A DNA stretch of 64,000 nt from BOG-908 sp964242115 (GTDB taxonomy: Bacteria > Pseudomonadota > Alphaproteobacteria > Acetobacterales > Acetobacteraceae): the NCBI GenBank assembly GCA_964242115.1, contig CAXSZX010000014.1:1-64000 (forward strand), written 5' to 3'. A model generated the notes under the pieces. The model ran no database searches. It saw only the letters and a list, made by a program, of their open reading frames with translations, and was not told the origin of the DNA. Below, one piece after another: positions 15,481 to 25,254 of the stretch; position 1 is the stretch's first letter, and each line of letters starts with the position of its first letter. The position numbers and the translations under genes were made by a program.

Positions 15481-17292
15481 TCACCGGTATCCTGCCGCCT
15501 GCAACGCGAACAGCTCGGCATACCGCCCGCCTTGCGCCACCAGCTCCGCGTGCGTCCCGCTCGCCTCCACCCGCCCGCCGGCCACCACCAGGATCTGGTC
15601 CGCCATCCGGACTGAGGAGAAGCGGTGGGAGATCAGCACCGCCGTGCGGCCGGCACTCAGCGCCTTGAAGCGCTCGAACACCTCGAACTCCGCGCGTGCG
15701 TCCAGGGCGGCAGTCGGCTCGTCCAGGATCAGCACGGCCGCGTCCCGCATGTAAGCGCGGGCCAGCGCCACTTTCTGCCATTCGCCGCCCGACAGCTCCA
15801 TGCCGCCGCGGAAGCGCCGTCCGACCATCTGGTCGTAGCCGCCGGGCAGCCGGCCGATCACCTCGTCGGCGCGCCCGCTGGCGGCGGCCTGCTCGATGCG
15901 GCCCCGGTTGGCGCGCTGCCCGATCCTGCCGACTGCGATGTTGTCGGACGCGCTTAGATCGTAGCGCACGAAGTCCTGGAAGATCACGCCGACACCTGCG
16001 CGCAGGCTGTCCAGGTCGTAGTCACGCAAATCGCGGCCATCCACCAGGATGCGGCCCTCGTCCGGGTCGTAGAGGCGGGTCAGGAGCTTCACCAGCGTGG
16101 TCTTGCCGGCGCCGTTCTCGCCCACCAGCGCCAACACGCGCCCTGCCTCCAGGCGGAAGCTCAAGTGCCGCATCGCCCAGGCCGACGCGTCAGGGTAGCG
16201 GAAGCCCACGTCCTGGAACTCGATCCCCCGCGCCAGGGTGGCCGGGAACGCCAGCCCGCCGGCGGGCGACACGATGGCGGCGCGCAAATCCAGGAACGAG
16301 AACAGGTCCTGCAGATACAGCGCCTGGCTGGCCAGCGATGACACCCCGGCCAGCACGCCCGCCAACAATCCCCGCAGCCGCTGGAACGACGCCGCCAGGA
16401 AGGTAAGGTCGCCCACCGTCAGCCCACCCGCCACCGCGCGCCACGCGAGGTAGGCGTAGGCCGCGTAGTAACCCAGCGTGCCCAGCGCGGCCAACACCGC
16501 GCCCGATGCGGCCCTGCGCCACGCAAACGCCGCGTTCTCCTGCTGCATCGACACCGCCAGTTCGCGGTATCGGCCGATCAGGAAGCCGTGCAGGCCGAAC
16601 AGCTTGACCTCTTTCGCGGTGTAGGTGCTGGCGCCGGTCTGCCGCAGGTAGTCAAGCTCCCGCCGGTCGGCGGTGCGCTTGACGTTGATCTCGTAGGCCA
16701 GGCGGTTGAACCGCACCTCGCCGACGAAAGCCGGCACCAGGGCGGCCGCAAGCAACAGGATCAGCCAGGGTGCGTAGGCGGCGATGCCGGCGGCGAAGCC
16801 TGCCAGGGTGATCAAATCCTGCGCCTGGCCCAGCAGCAGGCTGACCAGGCCGGAGCGGCCGCTTGCCTGCCGCCGGGCACGGTCCAGCTTGTCCTGGGTC
16901 TCACTGTCCTCGAAATCGCGCAGGTCCAGCGTGGCGGCGTGCTGCATCAGGCGCAGGCTAGTCTCGTCGCTGAACCGGTCGGACAGCAACTGGTCCAGCA
17001 ACGCGACGGCCCGGCCGAGCGCGTCGGCCAGCAGTGCCAGCAGCAGCTCGGCGCCCAGCAGCAACCCGAGCCGCCACAAATCGCCCGCCGGCTGCGGCAG
17101 CCGGGACCGGCGCACCACCTCGTCGATGATCAGCTTGCCGACAAACAGCGTGGCGATCGGCAGAATTGCGCGGACCAGCCGCAGGCCTGCAGTTGCCAGC
17201 GTCAGCGCCGGGCTGGTGCGCCATATCATGACGATGAACGGCGGCAAGGTACGCAACGCGCCGAGGCGTTCGCTGATCGAAGGGCGGCTCAC
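15481..17292 (-). CDS. ABC transporter, fused permease and ATPase (exporter type)
   Basis: This half-transporter of about 603 residues would dimerise in the inner membrane. The N-terminal 340 residues hold several hydrophobic membrane segments with DEV and EVKLFG coupling elements. The ATPase has Walker A GENGAGKTT (about 391-399), signature LSGGEWQ (about 500-506) and Walker B LILDEPT (about 521-527). The substrate is unknown; it could be a lipid, peptide or drug. The start is uncertain. GTG at 17292 precedes the conserved part, whereas the frame upstream is encoded partly by the dispersed repeat at 17350-17480 and is probably not native. Confidence 0.85.
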   Translation of the reverse strand: MSRPSISERLGALRTLPPFIVMIWRTSPALTLATAGLRLVRAILPIATLFVGKLIIDEVVRRSRLPQPAGDLWRLGLLLGAELLLALLADALGRAVALLDQLLSDRFSDETSLRLMQHAATLDLRDFEDSETQDKLDRARRQASGRSGLVSLLLGQAQDLITLAGFAAGIAAYAPWLILLLAAALVPAFVGEVRFNRLAYEINVKRTADRRELDYLRQTGASTYTAKEVKLFGLHGFLIGRYRELAVSMQQENAAFAWRRAASGAVLAALGTLGYYAAYAYLAWRAVAGGLTVGDLTFLAASFQRLRGLLAGVLAGVSSLASQALYLQDLFSFLDLRAAIVSPAGGLAFPATLARGIEFQDVGFRYPDASAWAMRHLSFRLEAGRVLALVGENGAGKTTLVKLLTRLYDPDEGRILVDGRDLRDYDLDSLRAGVGVIFQDFVRYDLSASDNIAVGRIGQRANRGRIEQAAASGRADEVIGRLPGGYDQMVGRRFRGGMELSGGEWQKVALARAYMRDAAVLILDEPTAALDARAEFEVFERFKALSAGRTAVLISHRFSSVRMADQILVVAGGRVEASGTHAELVAQGGRYAELFALQAAGYR

Positions 17293-17349
17293 GTATTTGT
17301 CGTTATGCGCCTGTTTGCCGCGATCCGAAAACTTGACCACACGACGCCA

Positions 17350-17480
17350 GGCAAGCGGTTCTTCTTTGGAAAACAGAACCAAAAAACTTTTGTTCCCTGG
17401 AGTATATGCTGACGAAGATTCCGCGACAGCCGGACCAGAAGTTCTTTGCTGCTGTTTTTCAAAAAAGCAGGCCTTGCCTT
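17350..17480. repeat. Dispersed palindromic repeat, orientation R
   Basis: Copy between the mcl stop and the ABC transporter start. It has a GCGGTTC left arm, a CCGCGACAGC core and a right arm ending GCAGGCCTTGCCTT. Confidence 0.8.
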
Positions 17481-17559
17481 TCTTTCTCTGCTCCAGGCAA
17501 TGAGGTCTATCGTCTCTCCCGGCAGTGCCTGCCAGCGTGTACCGGCAAGTTTTTCGTGA

Positions 17560-18534
17560 CTAGCCTGTGGCGATCGCGTCGGCCTTGGCGATCAGCGCCT
17601 CGGCCATCCTGATGCTGGCGATGTCGATCAGCCGCCCGTCTAGCGACACTGCGCCACGGCCGGCGGCGGCGGCTTCCTTCATGGCGACCAGGATCCGGCG
17701 GGCCCTGTCCACTTCGGCTTCGGACGGGGAGAAGACCTCGTTGGCCAAAGCGATCTGGCTGGGATGGATGGCCCATTTGCCTTCGTAGCCCATGACAGCA
17801 GCGCGCTTGCCAGCGGCTCGGAAGCCATCGGGGTCGTTGAAGTCGCCGAAGGGACCATCGATCGGCCGCAAGCCATAGGCGCGGCATGCGACCATCATGC
17901 GGTTCAGCGCGAAGTTCCAGGGATCTGCCCAGTGAAAGTCGCGATCGCCGGCCTCGGACTTATCCGTGAGGACGCCGAAGTCAGGGTTGACGCCGCCGAT
18001 CACCGTGGTGCGCGCGCGCGTGCTGGCGGCGTAGTCGGCGACTCCGAAGCTCATCGATTCGAGGCGCTTGCTGCTTTGGGCGATAGCTTCCACGTTCGCC
18101 ATGCCCAGGGCGGTCTCGATTAGCACTTCGAAGCCCAGTTTCTTCTTGCGCTGCTTCGCCGTCTCGATCTGGGTGACGAGCATGTCGATGGCGTAGACGT
18201 CGGAAGGCGTGCCGACCTTGGGGATCAGGAGCATGTCTAGCCGCGGGCAAGCTTCGACTATGTCGATCACATCGCGATACATGTAGTGCGTATCGAGGCC
18301 GTTGATGCGGACCATCATCGTCTTGCGGCCCCAGTCGATGTCGTTGAGCGCCTGCACGATGTTCTTGCGGGCCTGCTCCTTGTCGTCGGGGGCGACGGCA
18401 TCCTCGACGTCGAGGAAGATCACGTCGGCCGCACTCGTTGCGGCCTTTTCGAAAAGCGCGGTGTTGGAGCCTGGTACGGCGAGCTCGGAACGGTGAATGC
18501 GCGGCGTAGCCTGGTCGACGAGGAAAAAACTCAT
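17560..18534 (-). CDS. mcl: Malyl-CoA/citramalyl-CoA lyase (serine cycle)
   Basis: This 324-residue member of the HpcH/HpaI-CitE superfamily should split malyl-CoA into glyoxylate and acetyl-CoA. Family marks are RSELAVPGSN near residue 13, FLDVEDAVAP with metal-ligand acidic residues, MMVRINGLDT, and the LLIPKVG and EVLIETALG strands with Glu. WAIHPSQ near the C-terminus is also typical. AAGGA lies 6-7 nt before ATG 18534. It follows ppc by 28 nt, the order found in Methylobacterium-type serine-cycle operons, which favours malyl-CoA lyase over a citrate lyase beta subunit. Confidence 0.9.
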   Translation of the reverse strand: MSFFLVDQATPRIHRSELAVPGSNTALFEKAATSAADVIFLDVEDAVAPDDKEQARKNIVQALNDIDWGRKTMMVRINGLDTHYMYRDVIDIVEACPRLDMLLIPKVGTPSDVYAIDMLVTQIETAKQRKKKLGFEVLIETALGMANVEAIAQSSKRLESMSFGVADYAASTRARTTVIGGVNPDFGVLTDKSEAGDRDFHWADPWNFALNRMMVACRAYGLRPIDGPFGDFNDPDGFRAAGKRAAVMGYEGKWAIHPSQIALANEVFSPSEAEVDRARRILVAMKEAAAAGRGAVSLDGRLIDIASIRMAEALIAKADAIATG

Positions 18535-18562
18535 GGATAATCCTTGTGCAGCTGGAGCGTTG

Positions 18563-21262
18563 TCAGCCCGTGGTGCCGAAGCCCGCGGCGATGCAGTTGA
18601 TTGAGCGCAGAAGGGCGACACGGACCGCGTCGGTAGGGTCTGCGCGGTAGCGGCGGAGCAGCTCGACCTGCTCCCGGTTGACGGCATCGATCACCGGCAG
18701 GCGGGAGGCTAGACGAGAACTGTACTGGGTGAAGCGGCCGGCAATGCGCGAAACTTCGGTGATGCTGACGATAGTTTGGTAAGTGAGATGATACTCGTGC
18801 TCGACCATCGCGAAAATCTCGCGCGCGACGGCTTCATCCTCGACCAGGCCGGCATATTCGCGGGCAACTGAGAGGTCGACGGTGGCGAGCGCCTTTTCAG
18901 CCTCGTCGATGATGAGGCGGAACATACGGTGGGAGGCGAACATCTCGCGCAACAGGCCGATCACCGCCGGGCCGCGGACCTGGAGAATGCTTTCGATGCC
19001 GCTGCCGATGCCGTACCAGTTGGTGATGGCATGACGGTTCTGCGCCCAGGCGAAGACGAAGGGGATGGCGCGTAGATCGTCCAGAGAGGCGGCGGAGCCG
19101 AAGCGGCGGGCCGGCCTGGAGCCGATGTTCAGCATGCCAATTTCCTGCAACGGGCTCGCCTGCTGGAAATAGGTAACGAGCGAGGGGTGGCCGAGCAGGT
19201 TGCGATAGGCAGCGTTGGAAGCGCCGGAGATCGCCTCCATGGCGTCGTCATGTTCGGGGTCGTTTGAGACGGATTGCTCGCCGGCTCCGAGCGCGTGCTG
19301 CAACACGCTGCTGGCGAGGAGTTCGAGCTGCACGCTGGCGGTGCCGCGGTTGGCGTATTTGACGCTGACCACTTCGCCCTGCTCGGTGCTGCGGAAACGC
19401 CCGCGGATTGAACCACGCGGCTGGGCTGCGATGGCGCGTTGTGTGGGCGCGCCGCCGCGCGAGACCGACCCGCCGCGACCGTGGAAGAAGGCGATGCAGA
19501 TTCCGGCGGCTTCACCCAACGCGGTGAGTTTGACCTGGGCTTTGAACAGCTCCCAGTTCGCGGAAAAGTAGCCGCCGTCCTTGTTGCTGTCGGAATATCC
19601 GATCATCACTTCCTGCACGTTGCCCTGGCGGCGTACGCTGCGGCGAATGACCGGGACGGCGAGGACCTCGCGCATGATGGCCGGCGCGGCACGGAGGTCG
19701 GTGATGGTCTCGAACAGCGGGACCACAGAGAGCGTGCAGAGCTCGATTCCGGCGCTGTCCAGGAACAGACCGGACAGTTTGGCCACGACGTAGACGCCGA
19801 TGACGTCGGCGGCGGTGTGGGTCATCGACAGAATAAAACTGCCGAAGGCTTCGCGGTCGAGGTCGCGTTGAACGTCGCGCACCAGGCGAAAGAGATCGAT
19901 CAGTTCCTGGGCTTCGGGCTCGAGCTCGGGCAGCGAACCACCGGTTTGCGGCTGCTCGAGAAGGCTGCGGAGCCAGTCGGCCCAGGCGGCGCTCGCGGGG
20001 TCAGGGGCGGCACCGGGCTGGTTGGTGGCCGACCAGATGCCGCGCAGGGTCTGGTTGAGGCGTGTGCTGTTCTGGCGAAGATCGAGGCGCACTGTAGAGA
20101 AGCGAAAGATCTCAACTGTGCGGCGCAGTTTGCGGACTAGGCGAGAGGCGAGCTCGTCGCACCGGCATTCACGCAGCGCATCTTCGAGGTGCAGGAGGTC
20201 GGCGATGAGGTCGTCGGCGTTGGCGTAACGCTGACTTTTGGATTGCCCGTTCAGGTGAACGAGGGTGGCTTCGACCCGTGAGAGCATGCAGCCGATGAAC
20301 TGGCGAAAGATCTCGCCGGGGTTGCGGGCGGCAATCTGCTCCCCGCACAGCGCGAGCGCCGCGTCGAGGGCGGTGCGGAACGAAGGTGGTGTGGCGACGG
20401 TGGCTTCGGCGATGGAAAGCTGACGGGATAGGCTGGTCAGGGCCGCCTGGTAGTATTCCAGGCTGGCGCGGGCGTTTCCCAACAGTGCTTCGCGGGTTGC
20501 TGCGATGGTGACGAACGGGTTGCCGTCCCTGTCGCCGCCGATCCAGCTGCCAAACTGCAGGAACTGGCCGACATCGACGCAGACGCCCGGATAGGTGCGG
20601 CCGAGCGCTTCCTCCAGGGTGATCGTGGTCTGTGGAACGACGTCGAAGAGCGTTTCGTGAAAGAAATATAGGCCCCAGGCGATCTCCTGCGTGATGGTGG
20701 GTTTCTCGAGACGCAGTTCACCGGTGAGCCAGAGCAGCTCGATCTGGTCGCGCAGGCGAGACATGATCTGCGCGCGTTCGCGTTCGGTCCAGCGCGTGTT
20801 TTCCAGGTCGATCAGCAGCAGGTAGATGGCGCGCAGCTTCTCCAGCACGGTGATGCGGCGGGCCTCGGTCGGGTGAGCGGTGACGACCGGCCTGACGCGC
20901 AAGCTGCCGAGGGTGCTGACGATGGCCTCGGCTGGGATGCCGGCCGCTGCCGCCTGCGCAAGTGTGGCTTCGAAGCTGCCTTCAACCACGCCTGCAGGGG
21001 CGGCGCGTTCGTCCTCGCGGCGCTGGCGCATGGCGGCGTTCTGCTCTGCGATGGATTGCAGCTGGAACCAGATACCTTGGGCACGGAGGGCGCGGCCGAG
21101 CCGTTCGGGCGAGCACTCCGAGAGCTGCACCTCGTTGCGAAGAACGAGGCCGATTTCCGGGTCGTGATGCTGCACGATGTCGAGCAGCATGTCGTACAGC
21201 AGTCCGGCGAGTGCGGAGCCATCACCGGACTGCTTTGCATCGCGCGGCACCAGGGCGTTCAT
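18563..21262 (-). CDS. ppc: Phosphoenolpyruvate carboxylase
   Basis: This protein of about 899 residues carboxylates PEP to oxaloacetate, the CO2-fixing step of the serine cycle. The catalytic His sits in VVTAHPTEARR near residue 130. GSWIGGDRDGNP, MIGYSDSNKDGG and FFHGRGGSVSRGG are the classic PEPC loops, and it ends in a short TG tail. The start is either the GTG at 21265 or the ATG at 21262, both overlapping the mtkB stop (TGATG), with a strong AGGAGG upstream. It follows mtkB directly. Clustering with malate-CoA ligase and malyl-CoA lyase points to a role in C1 assimilation. Confidence 0.95.
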   Translation of the reverse strand: MNALVPRDAKQSGDGSALAGLLYDMLLDIVQHHDPEIGLVLRNEVQLSECSPERLGRALRAQGIWFQLQSIAEQNAAMRQRREDERAAPAGVVEGSFEATLAQAAAAGIPAEAIVSTLGSLRVRPVVTAHPTEARRITVLEKLRAIYLLLIDLENTRWTERERAQIMSRLRDQIELLWLTGELRLEKPTITQEIAWGLYFFHETLFDVVPQTTITLEEALGRTYPGVCVDVGQFLQFGSWIGGDRDGNPFVTIAATREALLGNARASLEYYQAALTSLSRQLSIAEATVATPPSFRTALDAALALCGEQIAARNPGEIFRQFIGCMLSRVEATLVHLNGQSKSQRYANADDLIADLLHLEDALRECRCDELASRLVRKLRRTVEIFRFSTVRLDLRQNSTRLNQTLRGIWSATNQPGAAPDPASAAWADWLRSLLEQPQTGGSLPELEPEAQELIDLFRLVRDVQRDLDREAFGSFILSMTHTAADVIGVYVVAKLSGLFLDSAGIELCTLSVVPLFETITDLRAAPAIMREVLAVPVIRRSVRRQGNVQEVMIGYSDSNKDGGYFSANWELFKAQVKLTALGEAAGICIAFFHGRGGSVSRGGAPTQRAIAAQPRGSIRGRFRSTEQGEVVSVKYANRGTASVQLELLASSVLQHALGAGEQSVSNDPEHDDAMEAISGASNAAYRNLLGHPSLVTYFQQASPLQEIGMLNIGSRPARRFGSAASLDDLRAIPFVFAWAQNRHAITNWYGIGSGIESILQVRGPAVIGLLREMFASHRMFRLIIDEAEKALATVDLSVAREYAGLVEDEAVAREIFAMVEHEYHLTYQTIVSITEVSRIAGRFTQYSSRLASRLPVIDAVNREQVELLRRYRADPTDAVRVALLRSINCIAAGFGTTG

Positions 21263-22161
21263 CACGCTGCCTGGCGCCTCCTGTCGAGCAGTCCCGCGAC
21301 TGTCGATCCCAGCTCGCCGGCGCTCGGCGCGACGGTGAGGCCGTAGGAGGACATGATCTCGGCCTTCTCGGCGGCGCTGTCGCCAACACCGGAGATGATG
21401 GCGCCTGCATGGCCCATGCGGCGCCCTTTCGGCGCGGTCAGGCCGGCGACGTAGCCGACAACCGGCTTGGTCATGTTGTCCTTGATCCAGGCTGCAGCTT
21501 CGGCTTCCTGCGCGCCGCCGATCTCACCGATCATCAGCACGGCGTGGGTCTCGGGATCCTGCTCGAACAGGGCCAGGTGGTCGAGGAAGGAGCTGCCGTT
21601 GATCGGGTCGCCGCCGATGCCGACGCTGGTCGACACGCCAATGCCGAGCGCCTTGAGCTGCGAGGCCGCCTCGTAGCCCAGCGTTCCGCTACGCGAGACG
21701 ATGCCGACGTTGCCCTGGATGTAGATATGCGGCGGCATGATGCCGAGCATGGCTTTGCCTGGACTGATGATGCCGGCGCAGTTGGGGCCGACCAGCAAGG
21801 TACGGCGCTCCTTCGGGAAGCGTCGAAGATAGCGTTTCACCCGCATCATGTCCTGCGCGGGGATGCCGTCGGTGATCGCACAGATCAGGCGCAGGCCCGC
21901 GGTAGCACCCTCCATGATCGCATCCGCGCAGAAGGGCGGTGCGACGAAAGTGATGGAAGCGTCCGCGCCGGTGGCGGCGACCGCGTCACGCACTGTGTCG
22001 AAGACCGGAAGACCAAGGTGGTCGCGCCCGCCCTTGCCGGGGGTGACGCCGCCCACGACGTTGCCTCCGTACTCGTGCATCTCCTTGCCGTGAAAGGATC
22101 CCTTGTCGCCGGTGAACCCTTGGATCAGAATCTTGGTGGATTTGTCGATGAGAATGCTCAT
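21262..22161 (-). CDS. mtkB: Malate-CoA ligase alpha subunit
   Basis: This 299-residue protein is homologous to the succinyl-CoA synthetase alpha subunit. It carries the CoA-binding QGFTGDKGSFH start, VGPNCAGIISPG, SRSGTLGYEA, and MGHAGAIISG with the phospho-His at 251. The neighbouring ppc and malyl-CoA lyase indicate malate as substrate, forming malyl-CoA in the serine cycle. Sequence alone cannot exclude succinyl-CoA synthetase. Its stop overlaps the ppc start. It follows mtkA by 52 bp. Confidence 0.9.
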   Translation of the reverse strand: MSILIDKSTKILIQGFTGDKGSFHGKEMHEYGGNVVGGVTPGKGGRDHLGLPVFDTVRDAVAATGADASITFVAPPFCADAIMEGATAGLRLICAITDGIPAQDMMRVKRYLRRFPKERRTLLVGPNCAGIISPGKAMLGIMPPHIYIQGNVGIVSRSGTLGYEAASQLKALGIGVSTSVGIGGDPINGSSFLDHLALFEQDPETHAVLMIGEIGGAQEAEAAAWIKDNMTKPVVGYVAGLTAPKGRRMGHAGAIISGVGDSAAEKAEIMSSYGLTVAPSAGELGSTVAGLLDRRRQAA

Positions 22162-22213
22162 GGCGCGTTCCCTTTGAAAGTGTTTCGTTCTGTGCGGTGA
22201 AAGAGCGTGTTTT

Positions 22214-23383
22214 TCACTGGTGACCGTTCGCTGCCCGAACCGCCTTCTCGGCCGCCTCCGACAACGTCTCGGCGGTGATCAATGGCAGCCCGCTTTCGGC
22301 AAGTATCTTCTGCCCGGCTTCAACGTTCGTGCCGGCCAAGCGCACGATCAGCGGCACGGTGATCTTGGTCTCGCGGGCGGCCTGCACCACACCTTCGGCC
22401 ACCCAGTCGCAACGGTTGATACCGGCGAAGATGTTGACCAGGATGGACTTCACGCGGCTGTCGGAGAGGACGAGGCGGAAGGCGGTGGCAACACGCTCGG
22501 GGCTGGCACCGCCGCCGACATCGAGGAAGTTGGCAGGCTCGCCGCCGGCGTATTTGATCACGTCCATCGTCGCCATCGCGAGGCCGGCGCCGTTGACGAT
22601 GCAGCCGATCGTGCCGTCCAGGCCTACGTAGTTCAAATTGTGGTCGGCGGCCTGGGCTTCGCGCGGGTCGTCCTGCGAATGATCGCGCATACCCTCGATC
22701 GCGCGCTGCCGAAACAGCGCGTTGTCGTCGACGATCATCTTCGCGTCCAACGCGATCACACGGTCGTCCTGCGTGAGCACCAGCGGGTTGATCTCCAGCA
22801 TGGTGGCGTCCGAATCGCGAAAGGCGCGGTAGGCACCCAGAATAGTCTGCACGGCGCGCTGCACCTGCTTGATGTTCAGGCCGAGGCCGAACGCGATCTC
22901 GCGCGCCTGGAACGGCTGCAGGCCGACGGCAGGCTCCACGGTGATCTGGATCATCGCGTCCGGCTTATCCGCGGCGATCTGTTCGATCTCCATGCCACCC
23001 TCGCGCGAGGCGATGACGCGGATGCGCTCCTCTTTCCGGTCAAGCACGTAACCAAGGTAGAATTCGCGAACGATCTTGTCCGCCGCCTCGATGTAGACGC
23101 GCTGGACCGGCTTGCCTTCCGGTCCCGTCTGGTGCGTGACGAGGCGCCTGCCCAGCATCTCCTCGGCCGCGTTGCGCACCTCGCCGTAGGTCCGGCACAG
23201 CTTGATGCCACCGGCCTTGCCCCGCGCGCCGGCGTGGATCTGTGCCTTCACCGCCCAATGCCAGCCGCCAATCTCGGTTGCGGCGTAGACAGCCTGATCG
23301 GGGCTAAAGGCCACGGCGCCGCGCGGTACGTCGACACCTGCGCCCTGCAACAATTCCTTGGCTTGGTACTCGTGGAGGTTCAT
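22214..23383 (-). CDS. mtkA: Malate-CoA ligase beta subunit
   Basis: First gene of the operon. This 389-residue ATP-grasp subunit pairs with MtkB to make malyl-CoA from malate, CoA and ATP. It begins MNLHEYQAKELL, typical of SucC/MtkA, then AQIHAGARGKAGG nucleotide-binding strands, TMLEINPLV and FLDVGGGAS. Of two in-frame ATGs, the one at 23383 is preferred since AAGGAG lies 6 nt before it and abuts the other at 23389. The operon reads mtkA-mtkB-ppc-mcl. Without that context this would be called sucC. Confidence 0.9.
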   Translation of the reverse strand: MNLHEYQAKELLQGAGVDVPRGAVAFSPDQAVYAATEIGGWHWAVKAQIHAGARGKAGGIKLCRTYGEVRNAAEEMLGRRLVTHQTGPEGKPVQRVYIEAADKIVREFYLGYVLDRKEERIRVIASREGGMEIEQIAADKPDAMIQITVEPAVGLQPFQAREIAFGLGLNIKQVQRAVQTILGAYRAFRDSDATMLEINPLVLTQDDRVIALDAKMIVDDNALFRQRAIEGMRDHSQDDPREAQAADHNLNYVGLDGTIGCIVNGAGLAMATMDVIKYAGGEPANFLDVGGGASPERVATAFRLVLSDSRVKSILVNIFAGINRCDWVAEGVVQAARETKITVPLIVRLAGTNVEAGQKILAESGLPLITAETLSEAAEKAVRAANGHQ

Positions 23384-24195
23384 GGGCATCTCCTTTGCAG
23401 ATCATCTTGTGCAGATCGTTTGCTTACCTGGTTCGTCTTGTCCGCTTCGCGTGAGGATCGACGGATGCATGAACAGTCATTTCGCCTGTGCGACGTGGCG
23501 AGCAGAAGCCGCCTTGTGCACCTGCCCGGATCATGCGGGCAACGCACGACCGTCCGCGCTTGAAATGCCGAACAGCCAGGCTTGCAGGTGGCCGCAGCGG
23601 TGGCGGGGCCCGATGCTGGCCTGACCGAACGGGTCTCGGACGGCTTTTCGAGCCCGTCGAACAGCGGCGGCTCAGGCTTCGAAGGCAGTATCCCGACTGT
23701 CGTGCGTCGCCATGTGCATGGCGTTTGATATCCGCTCCTGGGCTCGCGGCCGGACCCCGACCGTGCAGGACCTGATAGCCAACTCTATGTTCTCCCTCGA
23801 CACATGGGTGAAGCGGCGCCATGGGCGCGCGCCTACCACGGTTGTTATTGCCTGCAGAACAGGCAGTACCGTCAGCTCGAGCAACCCGGCAAATGGTCCT
23901 GCCGCGGCAAGCGCAGTGCTGTTCGCCGTGGCACTCTCGCCAGTCTGGCATGGTTCTGATCTCGCTGCGGACGGGCCCGTTGCTCCACATCATCCGCCAT
24001 GGCGCGGGTCAGGGTGGTGCACGCCGGTTGCGCCTGTTGCTCCCGCCGCCGGACAAGCCGCCACCGGCTGTCCCTGCGATCCCGCAGCGAGCCGCTACCC
24101 AGGCAGCGTACATCCTGCGACCAAGGCGTGGCAGCCTGCCACCGGCCAGGGATCTCCTCGGCCACCGTCATTTCAGACGGCCCAACCAGGCCACG
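23384..24195. other. Gene-poor stretch upstream of the serine-cycle operon
   Basis: About 810 bp with no gene I can support. The part next to mtkA should hold the operon promoter, but no clear -35/-10 pair stands out. A plus-strand frame from 23712 contains a fragment resembling an HTH segment (GRTPTVQDLIAN), too weak to call. The right part abuts the poxB remnant, so this may be decayed sequence. Confidence 0.35.
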
Positions 24196-24925
24196 CTAGC
24201 GGCGGAGCAGGCTCGTCGCCGCGAGGTCAATGACCTCGTCGCCTCTGCCGCTCATGACCGCCCGCAGCACCCAAAGACTGAACCCCCTCACCTGCTCCAG
24301 CCCGATGGTCGGCGGCATGGAAAACTCGTGCTTGGCCGTGACCACATCGAGCAGCGCCGGCCCGTCATGGGCGAGCATGTCCGCAACCGCGCCCGGCAAT
24401 TCGCCAGGATCCTCAACGCGCCTGGCGTGGAGGCCCATCGCGCGGGCCATGGCAGCGAATCGGGGCGCCTTCATCTCGCGCGAGACGAAGCCGAGCACGC
24501 CGTTGTTGAAGGTCACCACCTTCACGGGCAGCTTCTGCTGGGTGAGCGTGATCAGGTCGCCCATCAGCATGGTGAACCCGCTGTCGCCTGACAGGGAGAT
24601 GACCTGGCGCCCGGGTGCGGCCGCCTGGATGCCGATCGCCTGCGGCATGGCGTTGGCCATCGACCCGTGCACCAGCGGGCCGACCAGCCGGCGGCGCCCG
24701 GTCATTCGCAGGTAGCGGGCGGCCGAGATGTCGGCGTGCCGACGTCGTAGGTGAAGACGGCGTCGTGCGCGGCCGCATCGCTGACCACCCGCGCCAGGTA
24801 CTGCGGATGGATCGGCTTGTGGCCCGGCGTGCCCTTCGCCAAATCGTCCAAGCCGTGACGCGCGGTCTTGCAGCGCGCCAAGGCGTCGTCGAGGAACCTG
24901 CGAGAACGTCACCTACCGCCGCGCA
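24196..24925 (-). pseudogene. poxB: Pyruvate oxidase/dehydrogenase (PoxB) C-terminal remnant
   Basis: Only the TPP-binding C-terminal third of a ubiquinone-dependent pyruvate dehydrogenase is recognisable: HGSMANAMPQAIGIQ, LSGDSGFTMLMGDL and VVTFNNGVLGFV. Upstream, a second frame carries KPIHPQYLARVV and DAVFTYDVGTPT, which joins the first frame only after a one-base shift near 24740. About 340 N-terminal residues are missing, as homology stops near 24925. Both truncation and frameshift point to a dead gene, which would have decarboxylated pyruvate to acetate. Confidence 0.8.
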
Positions 24926-25030
24926 GGTGTGCGCATAGCAAACATACGATACGTATTCCTGCAGGATGATCGCTCACACTCAGCGGCGCGTCAGGCGGTG
25001 TTGTCGACTGGTGTGGCACGACGTGATCGG

Positions 25031-25168
25031 GCAAGGGAGCAAGGCCTACTTTTTTGAAAAAAAGCAGCAAAAAACTTTTGGTTCGGCTGTCGCGGACTCT
25101 CCTGCGGCGCGTCTTCCATGCAACAATAGTTTTTGGTTCGCTTTGCCAAAAAGAACCGCTCGTCTTGT
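25031..25168. repeat. Dispersed palindromic repeat, orientation F
   Basis: Full copy upstream of the APC permease gene. It has an AAGGCCTAC-type left arm, a GGCTGTCGCGGACTCTCC core and a GAACCGCTCGTCTTG end. Confidence 0.85.
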
Positions 25169-25254
25169 TTTGTCACCACGCGAAGCCTCAAGCTGTCGAA
25201 ACCAGCACAGCTCGTCCCGCCACACTCGCATGGACACTCCGCTAGTCTCTTCCT

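Noticed and set aside
22220..23563. Plus-strand frame of 447 codons over mtkA
   Set aside because: It is antisense to a clear ATP-grasp subunit, has no ribosome site and no family features.
23712..24233. Plus-strand frame of 173 codons with an HTH-like fragment
   Set aside because: Only about 15 residues look protein-like. The remainder is low-complexity Pro/Ala/Ser and overlaps the poxB remnant.
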